DNA from: Sphingobacterium nematocida | GTDB taxonomy: Bacteria; Bacteroidota; Bacteroidia; Sphingobacteriales; Sphingobacteriaceae | Assembly: GCF_900168125.1 (NCBI RefSeq) | Contig: NZ_FUZF01000002.1 | Coordinates: 462,331 to 526,330, forward strand | Length of the DNA stretch: 64,000 nt | Direction: 5' to 3' | Part shown: one piece after another, positions 39,368 to 47,412 of the stretch | Layout of the letters: each line of letters begins with the position of its first letter | Numbering within the stretch: position 1 is the first letter of the stretch | The notes under the pieces: model-generated | The model's database searches: none | What the model saw: only the letters and a program-made list of their open reading frames with translations | What the model was told of the DNA's origin: nothing | Translations under genes and position numbers: made by a program

Positions 39368-40519
39368 CTAATTTTTCATATGGATAGTATTTATATTAGG
39401 TAAGACCCTTACTTTTCTGCCTTGTATTTCAAATTTGATCTTATTGGTTCTTTCCAGCTGCTTTAGGACAGATATTAGATCATTGGATCTAGAAACATAA
39501 CCCCATAGACTTAATTCTCTAGGTATGTTTTCATCGTAGCTAATGTCTACATTATACCACCGACTTATGGACTGCATCACGTCTGCTAGCGTACCATCAA
39601 ATTTGAAGAAACCATTTTTCCAGGCCAGTACGGCTTCTAAATCTTCCTTTCGCATAGTTAACTGCCCATTGTTGTTGACCGCCTGTTGGCCAGGAGATAA
39701 TATTTTTTCACCCATCTTGGACGCTACCTTTACTTTGCCTTCTGCAAGCGTTGTTTTTATTAGGCCATCTTTTTCGCCATATGCATCGATATTAAAATGT
39801 GTGCCCATTACTTCAACCTTCTGCGATTCTGTTTCAACAATAAACGGTTTGGCTGATTTTGCAATTTCGAAATAGCCTTCACCCTTGAGTTTGACATTTC
39901 TATAATTTTCACGGCCTATATTAGAATCAAAACTTAAGCTCGAAGCAGAGTTTAACCATACTTTTGAACCATCGGGAAGTAGGATCTGATAGGTTTCACC
40001 ATTTGATGTAGCCAATCTGTTATATCTTGAGGACAATTTGTTCGTATTATCTTGTATTATGTGGTATTCCAAAAAGCCATCTTTAGATTTTGAGATAGAG
40101 ACACCTTCTTCTAGGGCAACTTGTCCAACATTTACATTCGTTAAGTTAATATTGGATCCATCAGCCAACGTCAGGGTCGCACCCGACTTACCCGGAGCTA
40201 TAACGCTACCAGCATAATCTTGGACAGTATAAGTTTTAACAAAATTTTTGTAGACGTAAAGGCCCGAAATACCACACACCAAAAGCATAGCAGCTGCATA
40301 GGCAAACCATTTCGCTTTTCGTATCCTAGGCCGATAAATGTTTGGTTCTAAAGAAGTCCACATTTCAGATTTGATACGTTCATAGTTTTCCTCTTGGTTT
40401 TTACCCGTTGGAAATATGGTTTTATAAGCATACCACTCTTCAATAAGTCGTCGTTCCTTGGGTGTTGCTTCGCCCGAAAGGTATTTATGTATAATTTTTT
40501 TTACGTAATCTTTATCCAT
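39368..40519 (-). CDS. FecR-family anti-sigma factor
   Basis: The N-terminus (IIHKYLSGEATPKERRLIEEW) is the sigma-binding region. One membrane helix (FAYAAAMLLVCGISGLYVY) follows, then the FecR domain (YQILLPDGSKVWLNSASSLSF, VKLKGEGYFEIAKSAKPFIV, VEVMGTHFNIDAY) and a DUF4974 C-terminus (LADVMQSISRWYNVDISY). At 383 residues it is at the long end of the usual range. It receives the signal from the STN domain of the next gene and controls the sigma factor encoded upstream. Confidence 0.93.
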   Translation of the reverse strand: MDKDYVKKIIHKYLSGEATPKERRLIEEWYAYKTIFPTGKNQEENYERIKSEMWTSLEPNIYRPRIRKAKWFAYAAAMLLVCGISGLYVYKNFVKTYTVQDYAGSVIAPGKSGATLTLADGSNINLTNVNVGQVALEEGVSISKSKDGFLEYHIIQDNTNKLSSRYNRLATSNGETYQILLPDGSKVWLNSASSLSFDSNIGRENYRNVKLKGEGYFEIAKSAKPFIVETESQKVEVMGTHFNIDAYGEKDGLIKTTLAEGKVKVASKMGEKILSPGQQAVNNNGQLTMRKEDLEAVLAWKNGFFKFDGTLADVMQSISRWYNVDISYDENIPRELSLWGYVSRSNDLISVLKQLERTNKIKFEIQGRKVRVLPNINTIHMKN

Positions 40520-40581
40520 CTCACTTCATTACTTGGTTAGTAGTCCGATATACTATATATACAGATGAGAGGATGTTTGGG

Positions 40582-40624
40582 AGTAGATTAAATTAAAATT
40601 TATTTAATTTTAATTTAATCTACT
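40582..40624 (-). terminator. Long perfect hairpin between sigma factor and fecR
   Basis: An 18-bp perfect stem of only A/T-rich pairs (40582-40599 with 40607-40624, loop TTATTTA) follows the sigma gene's stop codon by about 20 bases. It probably ends or attenuates the sigma transcript before fecR. Confidence 0.65.
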
Positions 40625-40643
40625 ATTTTAGGTTATGAAAGCA

Positions 40644-41234
40644 TTATTCTCTAATAAAGATTAGAAGAAGTAATCCATATGAACTGAATTTTGATAGTCT
40701 ATCCCTTAATATCTTTAAAGCGTTTTGTACTTGCTTTTTCACTGTTGTTTCACTGATATTTAATCGTTCTGCAATTTCTTTATGGGATAGATCCTCAATT
40801 CTGCTAAGTTGAAATACTTCACGCATTTTCTCTGGAAGTTTAGCAATTTCTGAAGCTACCAGCAGAAAGAGTTCTTTCTCATCAAGTTTTTCAGTAGTCT
40901 CATCCGTTATATTGACGCTATAATTAGCTACTTCCGTCAAATAATCGCTCCTGGTATTCCCTTTTTTTATTAAATTAAGGACGCGACTTCTAGATGCAAT
41001 GTAAAGATATCCAGATAGGTTTTGGTCCTCTTTGAGTTTGTCAGACTTTTCCCATACATACGTAAAGAGTTCTTGAATTATATCTTTCGATGCTTCTTCA
41101 TCTCTGAGGACTTGATTCACTTTATAATAAAGTATCATCGCATATCTCTCATAAATCTGCGCAAAGGCTTCTCTATCACCTGTTTTTAAGAGAGAGACAA
41201 GGTCCCGATCAGCGAGATTTTTGTAATTATACAT
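40644..41234 (-). CDS. ECF sigma factor of a SusCD locus
   Basis: Region 2 (FAQIYERYAMILYYKVNQVL, DIIQELFTYVWEKSDKL) and region 4 (LPEKMREVFQLSRIEDLSHKEIAERLNISETTVKKQVQNA) are clear; the hydrophobic tail (LLLLIFIRE) is typical of the subgroup. Its target is presumably the SusC promoter of its own locus and FecR at 39368 is the expected partner. Start is ATG at 41234. Confidence 0.93.
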   Translation of the reverse strand: MYNYKNLADRDLVSLLKTGDREAFAQIYERYAMILYYKVNQVLRDEEASKDIIQELFTYVWEKSDKLKEDQNLSGYLYIASRSRVLNLIKKGNTRSDYLTEVANYSVNITDETTEKLDEKELFLLVASEIAKLPEKMREVFQLSRIEDLSHKEIAERLNISETTVKKQVQNALKILRDRLSKFSSYGLLLLIFIRE

Positions 41235-41359
41235 CTATTAATGTTTATTAGTTGATAAAAATAGATTTTTTTTTATAAACGAAAGACAGATAGGATTAAT
41301 AGCTAATACCAATCAAACTCAATATATAGAAATGGTTATAGACTCTAGAATTATCGTTT

Positions 41360-41914
41360 CTATTTTTCCGATTCCATAATCTTTTTCCCCTGTTCTGTAA
41401 TGATGTAGTAGGAAAGGAAACCTTCTTCTGTGTTTTTTTGTCGCATTTTTAGCCAACCTGTCTCGACGCAGGCTTTTATCGATGCGGTCATTCTTGAACT
41501 TTTACGCTTTAGTCCTAAGTGAGAAAGGATTTCCGACTCTACCCTCTCTTCTTGGCAGAAAGGAAGAAGCTCTGATATACGTTTGATATCTTGGGCAGTA
41601 AGACCAAGCTGACTTATTATTTTCTTTTCAGTAAGCTCTTTTGTAATGTTATTGATTACATTCTCGGAAGGAGAAAATTCTTCTTTTAATTGTAAGCTGG
41701 CAAAAAGCTCCTTATGCATCTCATAACCATTTTCATTAATAGCTTTTGCTATCAATTCTAGTTCGCTAGATCGTAAATAATGGATTGGTTCATAACATAG
41801 CCAAGTCATCCTTGTTTGGTGGATACCAGTCCTTCTAGAAACTTCAGCTTTATTTACTGATCTTTTCTCTAAATACTCCCCTAAAGCATTTAAAATTCTC
41901 TTTTTCTTTGCCAT
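41360..41914 (-). CDS. HTH transcriptional regulator with C-terminal winged helix
   Basis: Residues about 5-60 resemble an XRE-like helix-turn-helix (LGEYLEKRSVNKAEVSRRTG and IHQTRMTWLCYEPIHYLRSSELELIAKAI). Residues about 110-184 look like the winged helix found at the end of RecG-like and Fic-type proteins (LLPFCQEERVESEILSHLGL, GWLKMR, YYIITEQGKKIM). I do not recognise a named family for the combination. It is transcribed divergently from the leader of the third SusC locus, 657 bp from its start codon, and is the natural candidate regulator of that locus, which has no sigma/anti-sigma pair of its own. Confidence 0.65.
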   Translation of the reverse strand: MAKKKRILNALGEYLEKRSVNKAEVSRRTGIHQTRMTWLCYEPIHYLRSSELELIAKAINENGYEMHKELFASLQLKEEFSPSENVINNITKELTEKKIISQLGLTAQDIKRISELLPFCQEERVESEILSHLGLKRKSSRMTASIKACVETGWLKMRQKNTEEGFLSYYIITEQGKKIMESEK

Positions 41915-41970
41915 AGTACTTTTCTAAAACGTTTAAAAGTACTTGTTGCGTTAATTTATACATATTATAG

Positions 41971-42000
41971 TTGTTTTTATACATATAATATGTATATTTG
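41971..42000 (+). promoter_or_regulatory. Candidate Bacteroidota promoter for the third SusC locus leader
   Basis: TTG at 41971, a 19-bp spacer and TATATTTG at 41993-42000 fit the -33/-7 (TTTG, TAnnTTTG) pattern. Transcription would begin near 42007, giving a leader of about 560 nt before the SusC start. Confidence 0.5.
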
Positions 42001-42157
42001 TTTAATTTAGTTTTTTAAAATAGAAAATAGTATCACTAGGTGATGTTATAAAATATTATACTTTAAAAATCTTGCGGAGAAAAGTAGGACATTCGAGTGC
42101 AAGGAGTAGGAAAGACCTATGTCTTATACTATATTTGTGTAGTCAATAAGACAGGGT

Positions 42158-42296
42158 CACCCTGCTTGCTCTGTGCTCGGCCGTCGAAAGATGGTGGCTG
42201 TCCTACGCCTTCTCGGCAGAGCAAGCAAAAGGGTGGCTTTTTTTATGCCCGCTTTTATGTTCTGCTGATTTCTCCCCGAAATAGAAACATAAAAGC
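42158..42296 (+). ncRNA. Structured leader: two large hairpins upstream of the third SusC gene
   Basis: Hairpin A pairs CACCCT-GCTTGCTCTG (42158-42173) with CAGAGCAAGC (42217-42226) and AGGGTG (42230-42235), followed by a T-run at 42238-42244, so it can act as a terminator. Hairpin B is a perfect 11-bp stem (GCTTTTATGTT 42251-42261 with AACATAAAAGC 42286-42296) with an inner ATTTC/GAAAT stem. The pair lies between the candidate promoter and a 16-codon ORF. A GTG-started frame through this region (42097-42348) is judged non-coding because the stems explain the sequence. No named RNA family was recognised. Confidence 0.5.
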
Positions 42297-42297
42297 A

Positions 42298-42348
42298 ATG
42301 AAAACAAAAAGAGAACAGTACAAAAACATCATTAAAGGTCCGGAGTAG
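42298..42348 (+). CDS. Possible 16-codon leader ORF
   Basis: ATG directly after hairpin B opens a 16-codon frame rich in Lys/Arg (MKTKREQYKNIIKGPE) and ends in TAG. It is too short to support on sequence alone. Its position between two groups of hairpins, upstream of SusC, is where a regulatory leader peptide would be. Confidence 0.25.
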   Translation: MKTKREQYKNIIKGPE

Positions 42349-42477
42349 CTTCGTTAACCTTAGTCATCTAGCATGACTTTTCTATTCTTGTGATGTGTAT
42401 TATATACCGATTATACAAACTTAAATTACCTTCTTAGCACATCCGAGATAATCATTTAATCAATTTTTTATTAAAAC

Positions 42478-42561
42478 GTGTGGCCTGATCAAGGATCAGG
42501 TACCTGTAGATTGTTGATAAAAGAGACGCTCTGATCCGCCCTCATTAGGCCACACCTAATG
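42478..42561 (+). promoter_or_regulatory. Mutually exclusive hairpins at the SusC start
   Basis: Three stems compete here. GTGTGGCCT (42478-42486) pairs with AGGCCACAC (42547-42555). CCTGATC/GATCAGG (42484-42500) uses the end of the first left arm. CATTAGG/CCTAATG (42543-42561) uses the first right arm. The start codon at 42572 lies 10 nt after the last stem, so a switch between folds could control translation, or the repeats could be a DNA recombination site. Confidence 0.45.
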
Positions 42562-42571
42562 AACCAAAAAA

Positions 42572-45500
42572 ATGAGACAATTTTTTAGGGGTGGGAGAGG
42601 ACTGCCCTTTGGGAAAGGTGAACAAGTTAACGTGTTAACGAGTTATCAAGACCGTTCTGGTCGCCCAATAGAAGAAAATAAAAGTAGATTGCGAGATAGA
42701 CTGCTTCTACCGCTAGGGCGGTATTCCCGAAGTAAATTCGGGACACTGCGCAGTGACGTATTGTTAATAGTATTCTGTGTGTTGTTTAGTGGTCCCGACT
42801 TGCTAGGGACTGGCGCTATGGCGCAGTCCCAGCATCGGGACAAGTCTCCCTTGGTTTCTTCTGCCTTCGGGCAGGAGGCCAACGGCCTAACTCAAACCTT
42901 GCTTCGTGGTGAGATCCGCTCTGCTGCCGATGGGCAGGCTATCGAAGGAGTTTCGGTCTCTGTAGATAAGAAGCATACGCGTACGGATAAGCAGGGGAGG
43001 TTTACCATCAGCGTGGACAAGCCTACTACAGGGATATTACTAATAAAACACATTGGATATAAGGAGCAACTGGTTGTTTATGAGAATACGTCTACATTAT
43101 TGAATATCGCCCTACAGGCCAATGAAAAACAGATCGAAGAGGTGGAAGTAGTATCTACTGGATACCAGAAGATACCTAAGGAAAGAGCTACGGGGAGCTT
43201 TTCTCAACCAGTAAAACAGGTTTTTCAAAATCGTGTCACTCCTGATGTGTTAACACGACTTAATGGAATCTCCAATGGATTAATTTTTAATGCAAACTCA
43301 TCTAATACCGTAAATGGAAAACTGGATATAAATATTAGAGGAAGAAATAGTATTAATACCGATGATCAACCATTAATCATTGTGGACAATTTTCCATATC
43401 AAGGAGATATTGTAGCTATAAACCCAAACGACGTGGCTGATGTAACTATATTAAAAGATGCGTCGGCAGCATCTATCTGGGGTGCGCGGGCAGGTAATGG
43501 TGTCATTGTTATCACAACTAAGACTGGACAAAAGGACAGTAGGTCAAAGATAGGGTTTAATGCAAACAACTCTTTTTCATCAAAGCCAGATTTGTATTAT
43601 AATCCGTACTTCCTCTCTTCGAAGTCTTATATTGAAGTCGAGAAGTTTTTATTTGATAAAGGTAAGTACCAATCGGCCCTTAATAATATTATTACATATC
43701 CTGTCGTTTCCCCTGCTGTTGAGATTATGAATAATGAACTTATCTCATCAAATGATTCACTGCGGATGCTTGCTGAACTAAGTAATATAGATAGTAGAGA
43801 TGGATTACTTAGGCATTTTTATCAGCCCTCTAGAGCGCAGCAATATGCTTTAAATATATCTGGTGGAAGTGGAAAGTCATCGTATTACGTATCTGTCGGT
43901 TTTGATAGAAAAGAGAGCGAAAAGAAACTAAATAGTAACAATCGTTCTACTATAAGCTCATATATAGAGCAAGATGTATTCAATTGGCTACGTGTCAAGA
44001 GTGGGGTTTATTTAATAAACACCAAAAAAAATGTAGACAATACCTTGAATTCCATTATCCAACGAAATGAAAGTAATTTTCCCTATATGTCTTTTGTAGA
44101 CGCGTCTGGTACTCCACAGGCTATTGATTATTACTATCGTAAGAGTTTTGTTGATGATGCAGTGAATCATAGTTTTGAAGACTGGTCATTTGTCCCTCTT
44201 GACGAATTAGGGCTAACAGAAAACCTGACGTTTGAAAATAACTCCCGCTTTTTTGCTGGAGCTGACTTTCGTCTTGGAAAAGGATTTGGTTTTGAGGCCA
44301 AATACCAGTTTCAAAAGTCTAAATCTGATGGACGCATACTGCATCCAGAGAATTCGTTTTTCACAAGAGATTTGATTAATAGGTTTGCGGTAACCAATGA
44401 TAATGGTGAAGTCGTAACGTACAATATTCCTAAAGGTGCCTACCTAGAGAAGCTCTTCAATAATCAGCATGGGTATAATTTGAGGTTTCAATTGAATTAT
44501 GATCGGACTTTTGGTGCTCACAAGATAAATGCGATAGGAGGGTTTGAACTTAATGAGCAGACAAACTCCAATGATTATTATGTTCATTTTGGTTACGATG
44601 ATAATCTAGCAACTTCCATTCCTGTAAATTCAACTGGTTTTTTCAAAGTTAACCCTTCTGGTTATGCTTCAATACCTACTAATATGTTCTTGGTTGGCGG
44701 TATTGATCGTTTTCGTTCTACATTTGCTTTAGCATCGTATGTATACCATGATAAATATGTGTTTACAGCAAGTGCTAGGGCCGATGGCTCTAATTATTTT
44801 GGTATTAATGCTAACCAAAAGACTGTGCCACTATGGTCTATCGGTAGTAAGTGGAAACTAAGTGATGAAAGGTTTTACAATTTTGATGTTATACCAAAAC
44901 TTCATCTTGTGTTGAGTCATGGCTTCAGCGGTAACCTGGATAAAGGGTCTACCGGCATAAGTACCTTTTCATATGTCAGTTCTGCAAGATATAGTGGCCG
45001 CAATTACGCTAGTTTACGAACTGTTGGCAATCCAGATCTACGATGGGAAAAGTTAAGGCAAACTAAAGTTGGACTCGAGTTTTCGGGTAAAGAAAATTGG
45101 ATTACTGGTGTCATAGATTTCTGGCAGAAAGAAGGAATAGGACTAATCGGAAATGCTGTCTTTGCACCTAGTTCAGGAGTTACGAGTTATAGAGGGAATT
45201 ATTCCAGTATGAAAAGTAATGGTTTGGATTTACAGTTAAATATGAATGCCAAGCATAACAGTGTTTCATGGACAGGAAATTTATTAATGAGTTTCGCTAG
45301 AGAAAAAGTGACTGATTATGATCTGCAGTTGAATAATAATCTAATTCTATCATCAGATGGTCTCAATGGGAAAGGAATAATACCAATTAAAGGGAGACCT
45401 CTTTATAGTGTTTACGCTTTGCCTTTTGCTGGGCTAGATCCTGAAAATGGTGATCCATTTGGGTATGTAGATGGTCTGAAAAGTAAGGACTATAACAGTA

Positions 45501-46036
45501 TCATGAAAACACCCATAGAAGATCTACGGTATTATGGTTCGGCTACGCCCGCATCTTTTGGTAGCTTCATAAATACAATAAGCTGTTTTGGCTTTTCTCT
45601 ATCCGCAACAATTTCATATAAAGCTGGATATTATTTTAGGCGGAATTCTGTTCATTATACCAATCTTTTAGGGGCAAATATTGTCCCACATGAGGATTAT
45701 GATTTACGATGGAGGGAAAGTGGTGATGAACTACAAACAAATGTACCATCAATCCAGTATCCGATAGTTCAAGGTCGAGAAGACTTTTATAGGTATTCGT
45801 CGGTTTTGATAGAGAAAGGAGATCATGTCCGGCTTCAGGATATCTTATTAGCTTATGATATGCCAAACTTGAAGAGGTCAAAGTATGGCCACTTAAATGT
45901 CTATATGCAATTAAGCAATCTTGGTATACTTTGGAAGGCTACTAATACAAATTTAGATCCAGATTTGGTGCCATCACATGGAATATCTTATCCTACACCT
46001 TTACAGGTTTCTTTTGGGATCAAAGGACAATTTTAA
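42572..46036 (+). CDS. SusC/RagA-family TonB-dependent transporter, unusual N-terminus
   Basis: The mature part is standard: carboxypeptidase-D-like domain (LLRGEIRSAADGQAIEGVSV, HIGYKEQLVVY), TonB-box-like QIEEVEVVSTGYQ, plug (VTILKDASAASIWGARAGNG) and a barrel ending in VSFGIKGQF. There is no STN domain, so it should not signal to a FecR. The first 75 or so residues are odd: a basic stretch (MRQFFRGGRGLPFGKGEQ) precedes the hydrophobic signal core (DVLLIVFCVLFSGPDLLG), so the export signal is about 60 residues inside. DNA of codons 1-200 is GC-richer and dense in inverted repeats, whereas the rest is AT-rich, suggesting a mosaic gene. The true start may be another codon than the ATG at 42572, though no in-frame ATG precedes the signal core. 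Confidence 0.88.
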   Translation: MRQFFRGGRGLPFGKGEQVNVLTSYQDRSGRPIEENKSRLRDRLLLPLGRYSRSKFGTLRSDVLLIVFCVLFSGPDLLGTGAMAQSQHRDKSPLVSSAFGQEANGLTQTLLRGEIRSAADGQAIEGVSVSVDKKHTRTDKQGRFTISVDKPTTGILLIKHIGYKEQLVVYENTSTLLNIALQANEKQIEEVEVVSTGYQKIPKERATGSFSQPVKQVFQNRVTPDVLTRLNGISNGLIFNANSSNTVNGKLDINIRGRNSINTDDQPLIIVDNFPYQGDIVAINPNDVADVTILKDASAASIWGARAGNGVIVITTKTGQKDSRSKIGFNANNSFSSKPDLYYNPYFLSSKSYIEVEKFLFDKGKYQSALNNIITYPVVSPAVEIMNNELISSNDSLRMLAELSNIDSRDGLLRHFYQPSRAQQYALNISGGSGKSSYYVSVGFDRKESEKKLNSNNRSTISSYIEQDVFNWLRVKSGVYLINTKKNVDNTLNSIIQRNESNFPYMSFVDASGTPQAIDYYYRKSFVDDAVNHSFEDWSFVPLDELGLTENLTFENNSRFFAGADFRLGKGFGFEAKYQFQKSKSDGRILHPENSFFTRDLINRFAVTNDNGEVVTYNIPKGAYLEKLFNNQHGYNLRFQLNYDRTFGAHKINAIGGFELNEQTNSNDYYVHFGYDDNLATSIPVNSTGFFKVNPSGYASIPTNMFLVGGIDRFRSTFALASYVYHDKYVFTASARADGSNYFGINANQKTVPLWSIGSKWKLSDERFYNFDVIPKLHLVLSHGFSGNLDKGSTGISTFSYVSSARYSGRNYASLRTVGNPDLRWEKLRQTKVGLEFSGKENWITGVIDFWQKEGIGLIGNAVFAPSSGVTSYRGNYSSMKSNGLDLQLNMNAKHNSVSWTGNLLMSFAREKVTDYDLQLNNNLILSSDGLNGKGIIPIKGRPLYSVYALPFAGLDPENGDPFGYVDGLKSKDYNSIMKTPIEDLRYYGSATPASFGSFINTISCFGFSLSATISYKAGYYFRRNSVHYTNLLGANIVPHEDYDLRWRESGDELQTNVPSIQYPIVQGREDFYRYSSVLIEKGDHVRLQDILLAYDMPNLKRSKYGHLNVYMQLSNLGILWKATNTNLDPDLVPSHGISYPTPLQVSFGIKGQF
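42792..42841 (+). repeat. Long imperfect inverted repeat inside the SusC signal region
   Basis: GTCCCGA...TGCT...GGGACTGGCGC pairs with GCGCAGTCCC...AGCA...TCGGGAC over a TATG loop: 21 paired bases with small bulges in 50 nt. Nearby are TCCCGAA/TTCGGGA (about 42728-42748) and the palindrome CACTGCGCAGTG (about 42750). Confidence 0.7.
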
Positions 46037-46053
46037 ACTTAGAATAGATTATT

Positions 46054-47409
46054 ATGAAAACTAATTTTTACTGGGCAGCCTTGTTGTTTTTAATGTCGGT
46101 TTGCTCTTGTAGTGAATCTTGGCTTGATGTAAAGCCTTCCAAGTCATTGGTAGATGCGAGTTCTTTAAACGATTTACAAGCTGTTTTAGATAATTCAAAT
46201 ATAATGAATAGTATGACTGGCTTACAGGAAGTTTCTGTCGGAGATTTTTTTATAGAAAATGATGTCTGGAAAAACTTGGATCTTCATTCAGAACGTAATT
46301 CATACCTATGGTCGCAGGATATCTACGGCACTGAGAAGTCTAATTTAGATTGGACCAAGGCTTACAATAGGATTCTTTATTCCAATATAGTACTTGAAAA
46401 AGTAGAAGCTTGGGAAGATAAAAATGGTGTTACTGATGAAAGCGGAAACATCAAAGGACAAGCGCTATTTTTTAGAGCATTTGATTTTTTTAACCTTGCT
46501 CAGCTCTTTTGTATGCCTTATGGGATGGTAGAGTATGAGAGTTATGGTCTTCCTTTACGTCTGAATGCAAACGTAAATGACTTAACAAATAGAAGTTCAG
46601 TGCCAGAAACATATAGTCATATTATAGCTGATTTAAAGCAATCTTCAGAACTTATATTAACTTCTGATGTTGATAAACTTAGACCTAACAAATCCGCGGC
46701 ATTTGGAATGCTGGCAAGAGTTTTTTTGTCTATGCGAAAGTATAAAGACGCCAAGCTGTATGCCGATTCCTGTATAAGTATACAGAGAGAATTGTTAGAT
46801 TTTAATGATATAGCTTTCAAATCAACGGGTTATTGTTTTTCCATATTCAATAAGGAAGTGCTTTTTCATTCTGAATTGAGTAATTACTGGTCAATTTTTG
46901 GTGACAATTTAAATGTTGTTCCTGACCTTTATGCGTCTTACTCTTTAAAAGACTTAAGGCGTAATCTTTATTTTCGAGAGGTTGGAGACTTGGTGAAGTT
47001 TAGAGGAAGTTTCTCTGGTGGACGTCCACTTTTTGGAGGAATAGCTTTGGGGGAGGTCTATTTGACAAGGGCTGAATGTAGTGCAAGGTTGGGGATTCCT
47101 AGTGAAGCTATTGAAGACCTTGGATACTTTATGCAACATCGCTATACCGAAGTTGACATTCCTGTTAATCTTAACGCGACTGATCTAATTGAGTTTGTAA
47201 AAGAGGAAAGGCGAAAAGAGCTTGCGTTTAGGGGGATTCGATGGACAGATATCAGGCGATATAATATGGAGGAAGCTCACGAGCATATTTTTCAGAGAAG
47301 AGAGACGGAAGGAGTTGGTTATGAAATTGAGCCGAATTCAAGTCGGTACATGTTAACGATTCCTGAAAATGAACTTTTAATAAATAAAATACCTCAAAAT
47401 CCAAGATAA
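46054..47409 (+). CDS. SusD/RagB-family outer-membrane lipoprotein
   Basis: Lipobox VCSCS near residue 20 (LFLMSVCSC), then VKPSKSLVDASSLNDLQAVL, the helical GQALFFRAFDFFNLAQLFC and the C-terminal GEVYLTRAECSARLGIPSEA and ELAFRGIRWTDIRRYNMEEA. At 451 residues it is slightly short but complete. It starts 17 bp after the SusC stop and forms the ligand-binding lid for that transporter. Base composition is AT-rich, like the SusC body. Confidence 0.93.
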   Translation: MKTNFYWAALLFLMSVCSCSESWLDVKPSKSLVDASSLNDLQAVLDNSNIMNSMTGLQEVSVGDFFIENDVWKNLDLHSERNSYLWSQDIYGTEKSNLDWTKAYNRILYSNIVLEKVEAWEDKNGVTDESGNIKGQALFFRAFDFFNLAQLFCMPYGMVEYESYGLPLRLNANVNDLTNRSSVPETYSHIIADLKQSSELILTSDVDKLRPNKSAAFGMLARVFLSMRKYKDAKLYADSCISIQRELLDFNDIAFKSTGYCFSIFNKEVLFHSELSNYWSIFGDNLNVVPDLYASYSLKDLRRNLYFREVGDLVKFRGSFSGGRPLFGGIALGEVYLTRAECSARLGIPSEAIEDLGYFMQHRYTEVDIPVNLNATDLIEFVKEERRKELAFRGIRWTDIRRYNMEEAHEHIFQRRETEGVGYEIEPNSSRYMLTIPENELLINKIPQNPR

Positions 47410-47412
47410 CAT

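Noticed and set aside
42097..42348. 83-codon ORF upstream of SusC
   Set aside because: Starts with GTG, has no protein-like pattern, and the bases are explained by two strong hairpins; only its last 16 codons are kept as a possible leader ORF.
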